Assembly: GCA_029379225.1 (NCBI GenBank)
Contig: JAQYWR010000042.1
Coordinates: 1 to 64,000 of the forward strand
Source of the DNA: Nostoc sp. S4
Lineage (GTDB): Bacteria; Cyanobacteriota; Cyanobacteriia; Cyanobacteriales; Nostocaceae
Length of the DNA stretch: 64,000 nucleotides
Direction of reading: 5' to 3'
The notes under the pieces were generated by a model. The model searched no databases. It had not been told where the DNA came from and was given only the letters and a program-made list of their open reading frames with translations. Within the stretch, counting starts at the first letter, position 1. Every line of letters starts with the position of its first letter. The position numbers and the translations under genes were made by a program. Of this stretch, positions 55,716 to 64,000 are shown piece by piece.

Positions 55716-56444
55716 CTAAATTCCCGCACCATCTAGAAAATCTTCAATCATTCCATCAGAATTATTGCTCTTAGGTTTGTTTGTTTGTTCGCAGTCAAAC
55801 TCGTTTTCAACTGAGCTTGATTGGTCTTCTAACTCTTGTAACTGTTTCTCTAGAGCTTTGACTCGTTCAAATAAAGCGCGGATGACTTCAGCTTCCACGT
55901 CCCGGACTTTATCATGATCTAGAACTTGGCCGGGTAAATTGTTCTGACGAGTCACGCGGCCTGGAATCCCGACAACAGTAGTGTTGCTGGGTACATCTCG
56001 CAGCACTACTGAACCTGCTCCAATACGGACGCGATCGCCAATTTGAATATTTCCTAATACCTTGGCACCTGCTCCTACAACTACATGAGAACCTATAGTT
56101 GGATGGCGCTTGCCAGTTTCTTTACCCGTACCACCAAGGGTAACACCTTGATAAATCAAGGCATAGTCGCCGACGATCGCTGTCTCGCCAATCACTACTC
56201 CCATACCGTGGTCAATAAACACTCCCTTGCCAATTAATGCCCCAGGATGGATTTCAATCCCAGTCAAAAACCGACTAAGATGAGAGATAAACCGAGGTAT
56301 AAAGGGAATTCCAAGTTTATACAGCCAGTGTGCCACTCGATGAAACAGTAACGCTTGAAATCCAGGGTAACAGAACAATACTTCTAGCCAGTTACGCGCT
56401 GCTGGGTCACGCTCAAAAATGGTTCGCAAATCTGTTAGTAGCAT
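55716..56444 (-). CDS. cysE: serine O-acetyltransferase
   Basis: 242 residues. It makes O-acetylserine from serine and acetyl-CoA, the carbon skeleton for cysteine. The N-terminal helical domain ([30 protein letters not shown]) and left-handed beta-helix hexapeptides ([22 protein letters not shown]) are typical, with catalytic His in DHGMG. A charged C-terminal tail of about 40 residues is longer than in E. coli. It works with cysK, 0.7 kb away on the other strand. Confidence 0.94.
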   Translation of the reverse strand: MLLTDLRTIFERDPAARNWLEVLFCYPGFQALLFHRVAHWLYKLGIPFIPRFISHLSRFLTGIEIHPGALIGKGVFIDHGMGVVIGETAIVGDYALIYQGVTLGGTGKETGKRHPTIGSHVVVGAGAKVLGNIQIGDRVRIGAGSVVLRDVPSNTTVVGIPGRVTRQNNLPGQVLDHDKVRDVEAEVIRALFERVKALEKQLQELEDQSSSVENEFDCEQTNKPKSNNSDGMIEDFLDGAGI

Positions 56445-56536
56445 ACTCTTTTGAGATTTTAGTTTGATTTTTTGGAGTTCCCAAACTCAGATAATTCCCA
56501 CTCAAAAATCAAGTATTTATGGGAATTTTCTCAAAT

Positions 56537-56549
56537 AATAATCTACGGT
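56537..56549 (-). promoter_or_regulatory. ACCGTAG motif upstream of cysE
   Basis: On the minus strand it reads ACCGTAGATTATT, related to the identical 13-mers at 55532 and 56656, about 93 bases before the cysE start. Confidence 0.4.
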
Positions 56550-56655
56550 AAGTCGATAGATTATAGTGTTTTTGTGGGTCATAAGTGGGATGCTATCACA
56601 TCCGACACTTAGAAAAAATAAATTTCGCACAAACTGCGATAAATCCCTCAATTCA

Positions 56656-56668
56656 CCGTAGTATATAG
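56656..56668 (+). promoter_or_regulatory. ACCGTAGTATATA motif upstream of the Rrf2 gene
   Basis: Lies 10-22 bases before the TTG start, so it overlaps the promoter or leader. Same 13-mer as before the Crp-type gene. Confidence 0.5.
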
Positions 56669-56677
56669 AGTACAGTC

Positions 56678-57133
56678 TTGAATAGCCAAAACTACTCTCT
56701 GCTTGATTTGTCTTCCAAAGTGGAATACGCGCTGCTAGCACTTTTAGAACTAGCAAGCCACCACGGAAAAAAAGTTCCTTTAACCATGAGTGAAATCGCC
56801 GCTAAGCAACCCATACCTGAGCGCTATCTGGAACAAATTTTGACCAACCTCCGGCGTGCTGGTGTGGTGCAGAGTCAACGTGGCTCTAAAGGAGGTTTCG
56901 TTTTAGTTCGTGAACCTTGGCAGATCACCCTGCTGGAAATTGTGACTTTGGTTGAAGGCGAGCGAAAAGAGAAAGATCCCTCTGAATCTGCGACTCTGGA
57001 AAGGACTCTGGTTTATGAAGTTTGGGAGCAGGCTAACACTGCTTCAATTGAAGTTTTAGGTCGTTATACACTCCAAGATTTGTGCCAGGAAAGGGAGAGT
57101 CGCGCCCAGCAGAGTCCGATGTATTACATTTAG
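56678..57133 (+). CDS. Rrf2-family transcriptional regulator (CymR-like by context)
   Basis: 151 residues. The Rrf2 winged helix is clear: SSKVEYALLALLELASHHGKKVPLTMSEIAAKQPIPERYLEQILTNLRRAGVVQSQRGSKGG in structure, with no cluster-binding Cys, so CymR-type rather than IscR-type. No ATG is available before the conserved part. The TTG at 56678 is the best start. cysK follows after 18 bases, so the two are cotranscribed and control of cysteine synthesis is the likely role. Confidence 0.85.
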   Translation: MNSQNYSLLDLSSKVEYALLALLELASHHGKKVPLTMSEIAAKQPIPERYLEQILTNLRRAGVVQSQRGSKGGFVLVREPWQITLLEIVTLVEGERKEKDPSESATLERTLVYEVWEQANTASIEVLGRYTLQDLCQERESRAQQSPMYYI

Positions 57134-57151
57134 TCCCAAAGGAGTACTTAT

Positions 57152-58114
57152 ATGCGAATCGCTAAAGATATCACAGAATTAATTGGACGGACTCCTTTAG
57201 TTCAATTAAACAAGATTCCCCAAGCTTCGGGAGCGGTTGCTCGAATTGTGGTGAAACTAGAAAGCATGAATCCAGCGTCTTCTGTCAAAGACCGGATTGG
57301 CGCAAGTATGGTGGAAGCGGCAGAAGAAGCAGGCTTGATTCACCCCCAAAAAACGGTTTTAGTAGAGCCAACCTCTGGGAATACAGGAATTGCGTTAGCG
57401 ATGGTGGCAGCCGCTAAGGGTTACCATCTTATTCTAACGATGCCTGACACAATGAGCCAAGAAAGACGATCCATGCTCAAAGCTTATGGCGCTCAACTAG
57501 AGTTAACACCAGGGGTAGAAGGGATGCGAGGGGCGATCGCTCATGCAGAGGATATTGTAGCTAAAACCCCTAATGCTTATATGTTGCAGCAGTTTCGCAA
57601 CCCTGCTAACCCGAAAATTCATGCCCAAACCACCGCAGAAGAAATTTGGAATGATACCGATGGACAAGTGGATATTCTTGTGGCGGGAGTCGGTACTGGT
57701 GGGACGATTACAGGAGTTGCAGAAGTTATAAAGGGGCGCAAACCGAGTTTTCAAGCGATCGCAGTTGAACCAAGCAACAGTCCGGTATTAGCAGGTGGTA
57801 AATCAGGCCCTCACAAAATTCAAGGTATCGGTGCGGGATTTATCCCAGCAATTTACCGTTCAGAACTGATAGATGAAGTGATTCAGGTAGCAGACGAGCA
57901 AGCGATCGCCTACGGCCGTCGGCTAGCAAAAGAAGAAGGATTACTATCTGGTATTTCTACTGGTGCTGCTTTGTATGCCGCTATCCAAGTCGCACAACGA
58001 CCAGAAAATGCAGGTCGGCTCATCGTCACGATCCAGCCTAGCTTCGGCGAACGCTACCTTAGTACCTCACTGTTTAAAGACCCAGAGGAAAATGAGTGGT
58101 TGAGCAAAGTTTAA
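57152..58114 (+). CDS. cysK: cysteine synthase A
   Basis: 320 residues. PLP enzyme that joins sulfide with O-acetylserine to give cysteine. PLP-lysine in [11 protein letters not shown], the [11 protein letters not shown] loop, [11 protein letters not shown] and the phosphate loop [10 protein letters not shown] are all present. The ribosome site AAAGGAG precedes the ATG. It is cotranscribed with the Rrf2 regulator. Confidence 0.96.
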   Translation: MRIAKDITELIGRTPLVQLNKIPQASGAVARIVVKLESMNPASSVKDRIGASMVEAAEEAGLIHPQKTVLVEPTSGNTGIALAMVAAAKGYHLILTMPDTMSQERRSMLKAYGAQLELTPGVEGMRGAIAHAEDIVAKTPNAYMLQQFRNPANPKIHAQTTAEEIWNDTDGQVDILVAGVGTGGTITGVAEVIKGRKPSFQAIAVEPSNSPVLAGGKSGPHKIQGIGAGFIPAIYRSELIDEVIQVADEQAIAYGRRLAKEEGLLSGISTGAALYAAIQVAQRPENAGRLIVTIQPSFGERYLSTSLFKDPEENEWLSKV

Positions 58115-58384
58115 TTCCCTAAAGCAATTTTAGATTTTGGATTTTAGGTAAGAATTCAGAAGTCAGAAGACTTTAATACTTCAACTTAACAACTTTAAAA
58201 TAATCAAGAAGTTATATCACACTTGATTGATAAATCATTCTGGATTCTGACTCCTGAGTTATTACTTAAAATTGGCTTTGTTATACCAATTCAATTCATG
58301 ATTGCAACACATGCTTGGGTGAAGACGCGATGAATTGCCTCTCTACAGATGGCCTATTTGTCGCATTCTTTTTTGAAATTAGTA
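58115..58384. other. intergenic region, no feature recognised
   Basis: About 270 bases between convergent cysK and the CadD-like gene. No clear terminator, repeat or gene is seen. Confidence 0.45.
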
Positions 58385-59101
58385 TTACCTACTTGAATTT
58401 TCTTTGATTTCATCCTGACTTTCGTTATTTTTCACCAAAATCATCAAACACAAACAACTAGCAGCTAGCTTTATCAAGCTCAAAGCTCCACTTTTTAGTA
58501 TAATAAAAGCACCTAAACCTATGAGAATAAAAGGCACAAGATTACTGCCATAGCGAGTTAAGACGCTGGCTATTATTTTATAGTTAGTTAATCTGTATGC
58601 TATATAACACCAAATTCCTAATAATAGAAAAAATAATCCTATAGTTATTACAAAACTCTCTAAGTTACTGCTAGCAAATAATGGTACGTAGACACTAATA
58701 TTATCGCTGCCATTGGCAACTGTAACAGCTGCCACACTGTAAGTTTGAGGAGATAGTAAATTAGTAATTATTGTTCCTTGAGACTGTTGGGTTTCTGGTA
58801 AAACTTCCTCTAATGAATCTTCTTCCTGATTGACTAAACTGCTGATACCGATGGCAATTGGTAGCAAACCAAGTAATCCAATCCAGCTTTTTGATAAAAC
58901 TAATCCACCAAATAAACCAGAAAGACTCAGGATTAACAAAACTGTAAAACCTAAAAACTGACCAGTAACTATATGCCAGGAGCGAAAAGTAGAATTTATT
59001 TGAGAAAAAAACAATAACAGAATAACAATATCATCAATGTTAGTGGCAATAAACGTAATTGCCCCTGTACTAATTGCAGTAACATAGTTGTGCCAGGACA
59101 T
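58385..59101 (-). CDS. CadD-family membrane transporter, copy 1
   Basis: 238 residues, about six hydrophobic helices. The N-terminal AISTGAITFIATNIDDIVILLLFFSQ, with its paired Asp in the first helix, and LLSPQTYSVAAVTVANGSDNISVYVPLFA are the CadD (cadmium resistance transporter) motifs. The family exports cadmium or related cations in Gram-positive bacteria. The substrate here is unknown. It is divergent from a close paralogue with only 39 bases between the two starts. Confidence 0.85.
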   Translation of the reverse strand: MSWHNYVTAISTGAITFIATNIDDIVILLLFFSQINSTFRSWHIVTGQFLGFTVLLILSLSGLFGGLVLSKSWIGLLGLLPIAIGISSLVNQEEDSLEEVLPETQQSQGTIITNLLSPQTYSVAAVTVANGSDNISVYVPLFASSNLESFVITIGLFFLLLGIWCYIAYRLTNYKIIASVLTRYGSNLVPFILIGLGAFIILKSGALSLIKLAASCLCLMILVKNNESQDEIKENSSR

Positions 59102-59140
59102 TAACTTGGTATAGTGATATGTGTGTTATTTGCATCCAGC

Positions 59141-59803
59141 ATGAGTAAGCTTGCAACAGCTTTCACTGAAGGAATCATTGCCTTCAGTGCCACCAATATT
59201 GATGACATCATTATCTTATTAGTATTTTTCTCACAAGTAGATGTTAATTTTCGGCGGCGGCATATCTTACTCGGCCAATACTTAGGTTTTACAGCCATTA
59301 TCATCGCGAGCTTACCAGGATTTTTTGGTGGCTTAGCGATAGAGCGAGAATGGATAGGATTGCTAGGACTGCTACCAATAGCAATTGGTGTTCAACAATT
59401 AGTGTCTAAAAAAGAAGAAACTCCAACAGTTCAAACAGTAAGCACTGATTTTAGGCAGTCTACACCTACTAACCCCATATTGTCTTTTATTTTGAGTATT
59501 TTGCACCCCCAAACTTATAAAGTTGCAGCAGTAACGATCGCTAATGGTGGTGACAATATTAGTATATATATCCCCTTATTCGCTGGTCATGACCTTAAGA
59601 GCTTGGCAGTAATCCTGGGTATATTTTTTATCATGGTAGGAATTTGGTGTGCGATCGCTTATTTGTTAAGCCGTCAACCTACCATTGCAAATATTTTAAG
59701 TCGCTACGGGAAGGCTCTCGTACCTTTTGTATTAATTGGCTTGGGTGTATTTATTATTTATGAACGAGGTACATTCAGACTATTACCGTGGGTGAAAGGC
59801 TAA
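59141..59803 (+). CDS. CadD-family membrane transporter, copy 2
   Basis: About 220 residues, same motifs as copy 1: EGIIAFSATNIDDIIILLVFFSQVD and LHPQTYKVAAVTIANGGDNISIYIPLFAG, with the same tail KALVPFVLIGLGVFIIYERG. The ATG at 59141 is preferred to the GTG at 59114. The two copies could form a heteromer or reflect a tail-to-head duplication with inversion. Regulators are not visible. Confidence 0.85.
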   Translation: MSKLATAFTEGIIAFSATNIDDIIILLVFFSQVDVNFRRRHILLGQYLGFTAIIIASLPGFFGGLAIEREWIGLLGLLPIAIGVQQLVSKKEETPTVQTVSTDFRQSTPTNPILSFILSILHPQTYKVAAVTIANGGDNISIYIPLFAGHDLKSLAVILGIFFIMVGIWCAIAYLLSRQPTIANILSRYGKALVPFVLIGLGVFIIYERGTFRLLPWVKG

Positions 59804-60013
59804 TCAATTTTGAACGTTGCTGAATCAAAGTATAAATTGATATTTTTTAAAGTAATTTTTAAAACTTTTAATACGTAACTGATTCTTAGCGATCGCTTCT
59901 TCAGAAAAACTTTTTGATTTCCTGTTACCTAAGACTAATTTATACTTTCAATCAGTAACGTCAAATGATAAGCTTGCTAAAAGTATTCATCTTGTATTGT
60001 TTAAGATTTCATT

Positions 60014-60814
60014 ATGGAGCTAGTATTAATCAAACTCGGAGGTTCCTTAATTACTGATAAGGATAAACCTTATACTGCTCGACCAGAAATTATGGCACAA
60101 CTGGTCGAACAAGTAAGCCTAATTAGACATGAAAATCCTAATCTGAAATTGATTATTGGCAACGGTGCTGGTTCTTTTGCTCACCAATCAGCTCATAAAT
60201 ATAATACAATAAATGGTTTTTTCTCTGATGAACAAAAATCAGGGTTTTGCTTAGTTCACCAAGATGCTTTAGATTTAAATTTAATCCTAGCTAAATTTTT
60301 TTTACAAGCATGTTTACCAGTAGTCAGCTTATCACCTCTTACGATGGTAGTCACTGACAAAAAAAAACTATTGACGAGTAACTTTTGGGCGATAGAAAAT
60401 ACTCTACAAGCAGGTTTGATTCCTTTAGTTTTTGGTGATGTTGTTTTAGATAAAGCCATTGGTGGTACTATACTCTCCACAGATACAATGCTTGCAGAAC
60501 TAGCCAAATATTTCTATCTTCAACATAAGTTTCGAGTTCGACTAATCAATGCCGGGAATTATCCAGGTGTGCGCGACCAAAATGGACGAGTATTTTCTAA
60601 TATTACTCAAGCCAACTATTCTCAGATTCAACCTTTCTTGAGTAAAAGTGAATCAGTAGATGTGACTGGCGGAATGGCTAAGAAAGTTGAGGAGTTTTTA
60701 GCTATTTCTAGTTTAGGAATTGACTGTTGGATAATTGATGGGAATATTCCGGGCAATTTAGTCAAAGCAGTTTCAGGAGTGCTAACTCAAGGTACTTTGA
60801 TTAGCGCAGTTTAA
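60014..60814 (+). CDS. isopentenyl phosphate kinase-like amino-acid-kinase-family protein
   Basis: 266 residues. It aligns with archaeal isopentenyl phosphate kinase throughout: LIKLGGSLITDKDKPYTA, the glycine loop with conserved His (GNGAGSFAHQSAHKY), PLVFGDVVLDKAIGGTILSTD, and SVDVTGGMAKKVEEFL. The His marks IPK against other amino-acid kinases, such as acetylglutamate or aspartate kinase. IPK makes IPP from isopentenyl phosphate. Cyanobacteria make IPP through the MEP pathway, so its role here is unclear. It stands alone with no isoprenoid genes near. Confidence 0.75.
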   Translation: MELVLIKLGGSLITDKDKPYTARPEIMAQLVEQVSLIRHENPNLKLIIGNGAGSFAHQSAHKYNTINGFFSDEQKSGFCLVHQDALDLNLILAKFFLQACLPVVSLSPLTMVVTDKKKLLTSNFWAIENTLQAGLIPLVFGDVVLDKAIGGTILSTDTMLAELAKYFYLQHKFRVRLINAGNYPGVRDQNGRVFSNITQANYSQIQPFLSKSESVDVTGGMAKKVEEFLAISSLGIDCWIIDGNIPGNLVKAVSGVLTQGTLISAV

Positions 60815-60870
60815 TTAAATAGTTGTGTCAGTAGAATCAAAACTGGCGATCGCTCTATTTCAATCTTAAC

Positions 60871-61001
60871 TAAGGGAACTCCAGAAAATAAATTATCCAA
60901 TTTCGCTCTTTCAAAACGATTTGCTTTCCCCCCTGCTCCCTGCAAGAACTGCCCCCCTGCCTACACAGCGATTGATTATTTTTTTAATTGTCAGTCCCTA
61001 A
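60871..61001. repeat. dispersed MITE-like repeat, copy C
   Basis: Starts TAAGGGAACTCCAGAAAATA and ends TTAATTGTCAGTCCCTAA, as copy A does. The interior instead carries a CCCTGC...CAAGAACTGCCCCCCTGCC stretch that also occurs, reverse-complemented, inside the element at 946-1082. Confidence 0.65.
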
Positions 61002-61057
61002 CTATACGATCTGTAAGTCGATGAAAGTCCTTTTAGGTAAAGCGTTCTTTTTACTTT

Positions 61058-61855
61058 TTAAACTTGATGAACCAATTTCCAACTCACCATCATCAAGATT
61101 GCATAAATAATAAACCGTAGTGGGCGTTGCGGAGCTAATTGGCAGACTTTAGCACCTACTAATACTCCTGGAATAGAACCTAACCATATAGGCACTACCA
61201 CACTCCAATCAACTGTTCCCAAGCTGAGGTGTCCAAGAGAGGTAAACAATAATAAAATGGCTGCGTGGGAAATATCTGTACCCACTAATTTACGTGCATC
61301 AAGACGAAAAAATGCAATCATTAGTAGGGCAAACATTGAACCTGAGGAGACACTTGTTAAACCAACTAAGCAGCCCAAAATTGCTCCCAAAGTCATTGTT
61401 TTAAAACGACCAAAGTTAGTTTCTAAGTTTAATTTTGGTAGTTCGGGTAAATTAAACTTGGGGAAAAATGTCAACAGCAATAATTGTATTAATGCTAACA
61501 AGGTGACTAGTAGAATCATCACCCCAAGCAAACGAAGCAAAATGCTATCTAGGTTATACTCGCCGGTGCGTTTGATCGAGTGCAAAATTCCCACCCCGAA
61601 CAATGAGCCTGGAACACTTCCAAATGCGAGCCATTTGACAACTTCTGTGTCAAGGGTTTTCTGTTGACAATGCTTGACGCTACCGACAATCTTCATCAAT
61701 GTCGCAGCCACAACATCAGAACTCACAGCAATAGAAGGCGGAACCTGAAAGACAAAAATCAACATTGGCGTGATCAGAGAGGCTCCGCCAATTCCCGTTA
61801 AACCAACAATGATGCCAACGAAGAAGCTTAAGAATGGTAGTAATAGATAGTGCAT
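61058..61855 (-). CDS. TauE/SafE-family sulfite/anion exporter-like permease
   Basis: About 265 residues with eight predicted helices. The N-terminal FFVGIIVGLTGIGGASLITPML and internal GAILGCLVGLTSVSSGSMFALLMIAFFRLDARKLVGTDISHA repeats are typical of TauE/SafE. The ATG at 61855 is preferred over the TTG upstream. Substrate not predictable; sulfur-containing anions are common in the family. Confidence 0.88.
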   Translation of the reverse strand: MHYLLLPFLSFFVGIIVGLTGIGGASLITPMLIFVFQVPPSIAVSSDVVAATLMKIVGSVKHCQQKTLDTEVVKWLAFGSVPGSLFGVGILHSIKRTGEYNLDSILLRLLGVMILLVTLLALIQLLLLTFFPKFNLPELPKLNLETNFGRFKTMTLGAILGCLVGLTSVSSGSMFALLMIAFFRLDARKLVGTDISHAAILLLFTSLGHLSLGTVDWSVVVPIWLGSIPGVLVGAKVCQLAPQRPLRFIIYAILMMVSWKLVHQV

Positions 61856-62247
61856 ATTCTTCGGGAATTTCAACAATCAGCTATCAAGTATCTGTACGTT
61901 CAAAGTCGTGTTATCAGTCAGAAGACTAAGTTAGGGTTTAAATTCCCAAACAAAGCCTTGATAACTGTTCTTGTTCGCTGATTGCTGAATTACTACTCCT
62001 AACTAATTTTTTTGCAGTATTACACATAAAAGCCGGTAATCCGACTAGCTTACCGTATTTTAATCGTAATTACGCTCGAACGTCTACTGTATTCGCTTTG
62101 TATAGGCAGTGGGGATTGGGTATTGGAGACTAAAGAAGAGTTTTTTTAACTCAATCCTCAATCCTCAATACTTTAGATTGAGAAATACTTGATTTTTACA
62201 ATTTTTAATGCTATATTAATTCAGACCAAAAGGTCGGAAATAATTTC
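61856..62247. other. intergenic region before the TetR gene
   Basis: About 390 bases between divergent genes. It contains short direct repeats (CTCAATCCTCAAT units near 62150) and the operator-like dyad at 62224. No gene is seen. Confidence 0.5.
62224..62235. promoter_or_regulatory. operator-like dyad GACCAAAAGGTC before tetR
   Basis: GACC and GGTC around AAAA, 13 bases before the TetR ATG. It resembles NemR-type TetR operators (AGACC...GGTCT). A related AGAC...GTCT dyad lies before the thioesterase gene. Confidence 0.6.
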
Positions 62248-62835
62248 ATGTCCAAAGGTAAAGAAACAAAAAGCAGAATTCTCCAGCAAGCAGCCGAACT
62301 GTTTAACCAACAGGGGTATGCAGGCTCATCGATGTCAGACATCATGCGTGTCACTGGATTGCAAAAAGGAGGAATTTATAATCACTTCCAAAGCAAAGAT
62401 GATTTAGCGCTACAGGCTTTTGAGTTTGCGATCGCCTGCATCCAACAGCATACTAGATCTGCGTTGCGAAACAAACGCCATGCAGTGGAACGTCTGCAAG
62501 CAATCATTGAAGTCTTTAGCAGTTTTGCAGAAAATCCACCGATCAAGGGAGGATGTCCATTGCTGAATACTGCTGTTGAGAGTGATGATGCTCATCCAGC
62601 ACTGCGCGATCGCGCTCAACAAGCAATGAACTCTTGGCTGAATCTGATTGGTAGAATTATTCAAACAGGAATTGCAAAAGGTGAAATTCGTCCTGATGTG
62701 AACGCTGATGAAATCGCTACCATTATCATTGCAACCTTGGAAGGAGCCATTATGATGAGCAAGCTTTATGGTGATTCAATTCACATGCACAGGGTAATTA
62801 ATCACCTGAATCAATACTTAGAAACTCACCTTTAA
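62248..62835 (+). CDS. TetR-family transcriptional regulator
   Basis: 195 residues. N-terminal HTH: TKSRILQQAAELFNQQGYAGSSMSDIMRVTGLQKGGIYNHFQSKDDL. The C-terminal ligand domain includes IKGGCPLLNTAVESDD with a Cys shared by redox/electrophile-sensing relatives. It precedes a thioesterase and a GST on the same strand, so it probably represses them and itself through the dyads at 62224 and 62919. Confidence 0.9.
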   Translation: MSKGKETKSRILQQAAELFNQQGYAGSSMSDIMRVTGLQKGGIYNHFQSKDDLALQAFEFAIACIQQHTRSALRNKRHAVERLQAIIEVFSSFAENPPIKGGCPLLNTAVESDDAHPALRDRAQQAMNSWLNLIGRIIQTGIAKGEIRPDVNADEIATIIIATLEGAIMMSKLYGDSIHMHRVINHLNQYLETHL

Positions 62836-62918
62836 ATAAAAGTTTGAAATTCTTGTAATTATCCAGGATGAAAAGATGGGCAAAAATTATCCCAGAGTAA
62901 TTATTTTGAAGTTTTACA

Positions 62919-62932
62919 GACCGAGCAGTCTT
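62919..62932. promoter_or_regulatory. operator-like dyad before the thioesterase gene
   Basis: AGAC-CGAGCA-GTCT, 27-40 bases before the thioesterase ATG. Related to the dyad before tetR, so a likely second binding site of the same repressor. Confidence 0.5.
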
Positions 62933-62958
62933 AAAACTTATTTTACTTAGGATAAATT

Positions 62959-63393
62959 ATGGTAGTAAATGACATGCACAGACCATTAGAGGTAGTATTG
63001 GCAATTCCTGTAAGGACATACGACATCGACTTTGTAGGAATTGTTAGCAATATTGTTTATATCAGATGGTTAGAGGATTTACGTTTAAAATTTTTAGATG
63101 AACATTGGCAACTCAGTCAACAACTTGAGCAAGGATATGCACCTGTTTTAGCTGGAACTGAAATTGAATATAAACGTCCGATAAAAATTAGCGATCGTGT
63201 GATTGGGCATTTATGGTTGAGTAATTTAGGACGTTTGAAATGGATTGTGAAAGCAGAAATTTTGTCTAACAATGAGTTAGCAGCAGTAGCTATCCAAAAA
63301 GGTGCTTTTATTAGTTTACAAAATGGTCGTCCGCTTAAAATTCCAGAAGAATTGCAAAAGAAATATTTTCACTATCAGCAAATGACTCAGTAA
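62959..63393 (+). CDS. hotdog-fold thioesterase (4HBT family)
   Basis: 144 residues. VRTYDIDFVGIVSNIVYIRWLEDLRLKFLD carries the 4-hydroxybenzoyl-CoA-thioesterase-type catalytic Asp region, and GTEIEYKRPIKISDRVIGHLWL the rest of the hotdog fold. It cleaves an acyl-CoA or acyl-ACP thioester of unknown type. The GST gene follows after 40 bases. Confidence 0.88.
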   Translation: MVVNDMHRPLEVVLAIPVRTYDIDFVGIVSNIVYIRWLEDLRLKFLDEHWQLSQQLEQGYAPVLAGTEIEYKRPIKISDRVIGHLWLSNLGRLKWIVKAEILSNNELAAVAIQKGAFISLQNGRPLKIPEELQKKYFHYQQMTQ

Positions 63394-63433
63394 ATTGTAA
63401 TGTCAAAATTATTTCATTGATTAAGGATTCAAA

Positions 63434-64000
63434 ATGTTGAAATTTTACTACAATCCTCTTTCACCAAATGCTCGTCGTGTATGGCTCACTTTACTGGAAA
63501 AAGGAATTCCCTTTGAACCAGTTTTGATAAAGTTAGATGGCGATCAACTCCAAGGAGAGTTTGTAACAATTAACCCCTTTTATCATATTCCGGTTGTCGT
63601 GGATGATGGTTTTCGAGTTGTGGAATCCTTGGCAATTATGGACTATTTAGAAGCGAAATATCCTACACCTGCGATGCTACCTTCTGAACCTCAAGTATTA
63701 GCTACAGTGAGGATGGTGCAATTAGTTACTGATAATGAATTATTTCCACAAATCATTTCGCTAATTTATGAAACTGAAGATTCCCCACAAGCTGCACAAG
63801 CAAAGCAGCATATAAATAAGGTACTGCAATTTTTTACCCAAGTACTTGGCGATCGCTCTTTTTTTGGTAGCGAACAGTTAACTTTAGCAGATATCGTTGC
63901 CGGAATAGGTATACTTTCATTACCTAATTTAGGTATTAATCTTAGTGATTACCCCAAATTAGAGGAATGGTCTGAGCGCTTGATGCAACGTCCAGCATGG
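63434..64000 (+). CDS. glutathione S-transferase, cut by the window edge
   Basis: The first 189 codons are in the window. The thioredoxin-fold N-terminal domain (MLKFYYNPLSPNARRVWLTLLEKGIPFEPV, then NPFYHIPVVVDDGFRVVESLAIMDYL with the glutathione-binding cis-Pro and ES) is complete. The helical C-terminal domain (LTLADIVAGIGI) is nearly complete. With the TetR and thioesterase genes it may belong to an electrophile or toxicant response. Confidence 0.88.
   Translation, partial: MLKFYYNPLSPNARRVWLTLLEKGIPFEPVLIKLDGDQLQGEFVTINPFYHIPVVVDDGFRVVESLAIMDYLEAKYPTPAMLPSEPQVLATVRMVQLVTDNELFPQIISLIYETEDSPQAAQAKQHINKVLQFFTQVLGDRSFFGSEQLTLADIVAGIGILSLPNLGINLSDYPKLEEWSERLMQRPAW

Overview
The window comes from a filamentous, probably heterocyst-forming cyanobacterium (Nostoc/Calothrix/Tolypothrix type). 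The evidence is photosynthesis genes (psbQ, chlM, hemJ), dense GCGATCGC (HIP1) octamers, seven-base intergenic repeats of the kind seen in Nostoc-like genomes, an OprB/SLH porin, and a signalling-rich gene set (Ser/Thr kinase, FHA-GAF cyclase, STAND-like ATPases). No single base-composition break marks the whole window as foreign.

Layout. 1-3.4 kb: SDR enzyme, a small conserved gene, an O-methyltransferase, an HNH nuclease, and an NmrA-type gene whose 3' part is lost. 3.5-10.2 kb: pstS-pstC-pstA-pstB read leftward into glycogen phosphorylase (glgP), with a two-repeat Pho box upstream of pstS. 10.5-12 kb: an SPL-like radical SAM protein, then an inverted-repeat element and a 21-bp minisatellite. 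12.2-15.7 kb: a defence-like cluster (OLD-type ATPase-TOPRIM protein, BrnT/BrnA toxin-antitoxin, broken YgiT-type zinc-finger antitoxin). 15.9-17.7 kb: typA.

18-29.3 kb is the most unusual stretch. A zinc-ribbon Ser/Thr kinase with a membrane domain is followed by a membrane-anchored ligand-binding protein. Further on, a 987-residue protein joins a STAND-like ATPase, TPRs, one membrane helix and the same ligand-binding domain in one chain, followed by a shorter membrane-anchored ATPase paralogue. I infer a receptor family in which one periplasmic sensor type is paired with alternative cytoplasmic outputs. Between them lie a class-II amidotransferase with Ser in place of the catalytic Cys2, an RlaP-like nucleotidyltransferase, and two membrane proteins.

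29.3-36 kb: chlM, FHA-GAF-adenylate cyclase, psbQ, a FAD amine/glycine oxidase, a nucleophile-less alpha/beta hydrolase, and hemJ. 36-46.5 kb: five peptidoglycan-directed proteins without signal peptides, split by an NAD operon (pncB-nadD-nrtR-nadE) that starts behind a perfect 29-bp palindrome, a likely NrtR operator. 47-53 kb: a 53-residue small gene, a MITE, a porin, divergent znuA-znuC-znuB with a Zur-like box, and tRNA-Phe. 53-54.9 kb: a truncated tyrosine recombinase beside the tRNA, a decayed IS701-type element and gene debris. 54.9-58.1 kb: Crp-type regulator, cysE, Rrf2 regulator and cysK (cysteine synthesis), with a shared upstream 13-mer. 58.4-64 kb: two divergent CadD-like exporters, an isopentenyl-phosphate-kinase-like protein, a TauE/SafE exporter, and a TetR-thioesterase-GST set with paired operator-like sites. 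The GST runs off the right edge.
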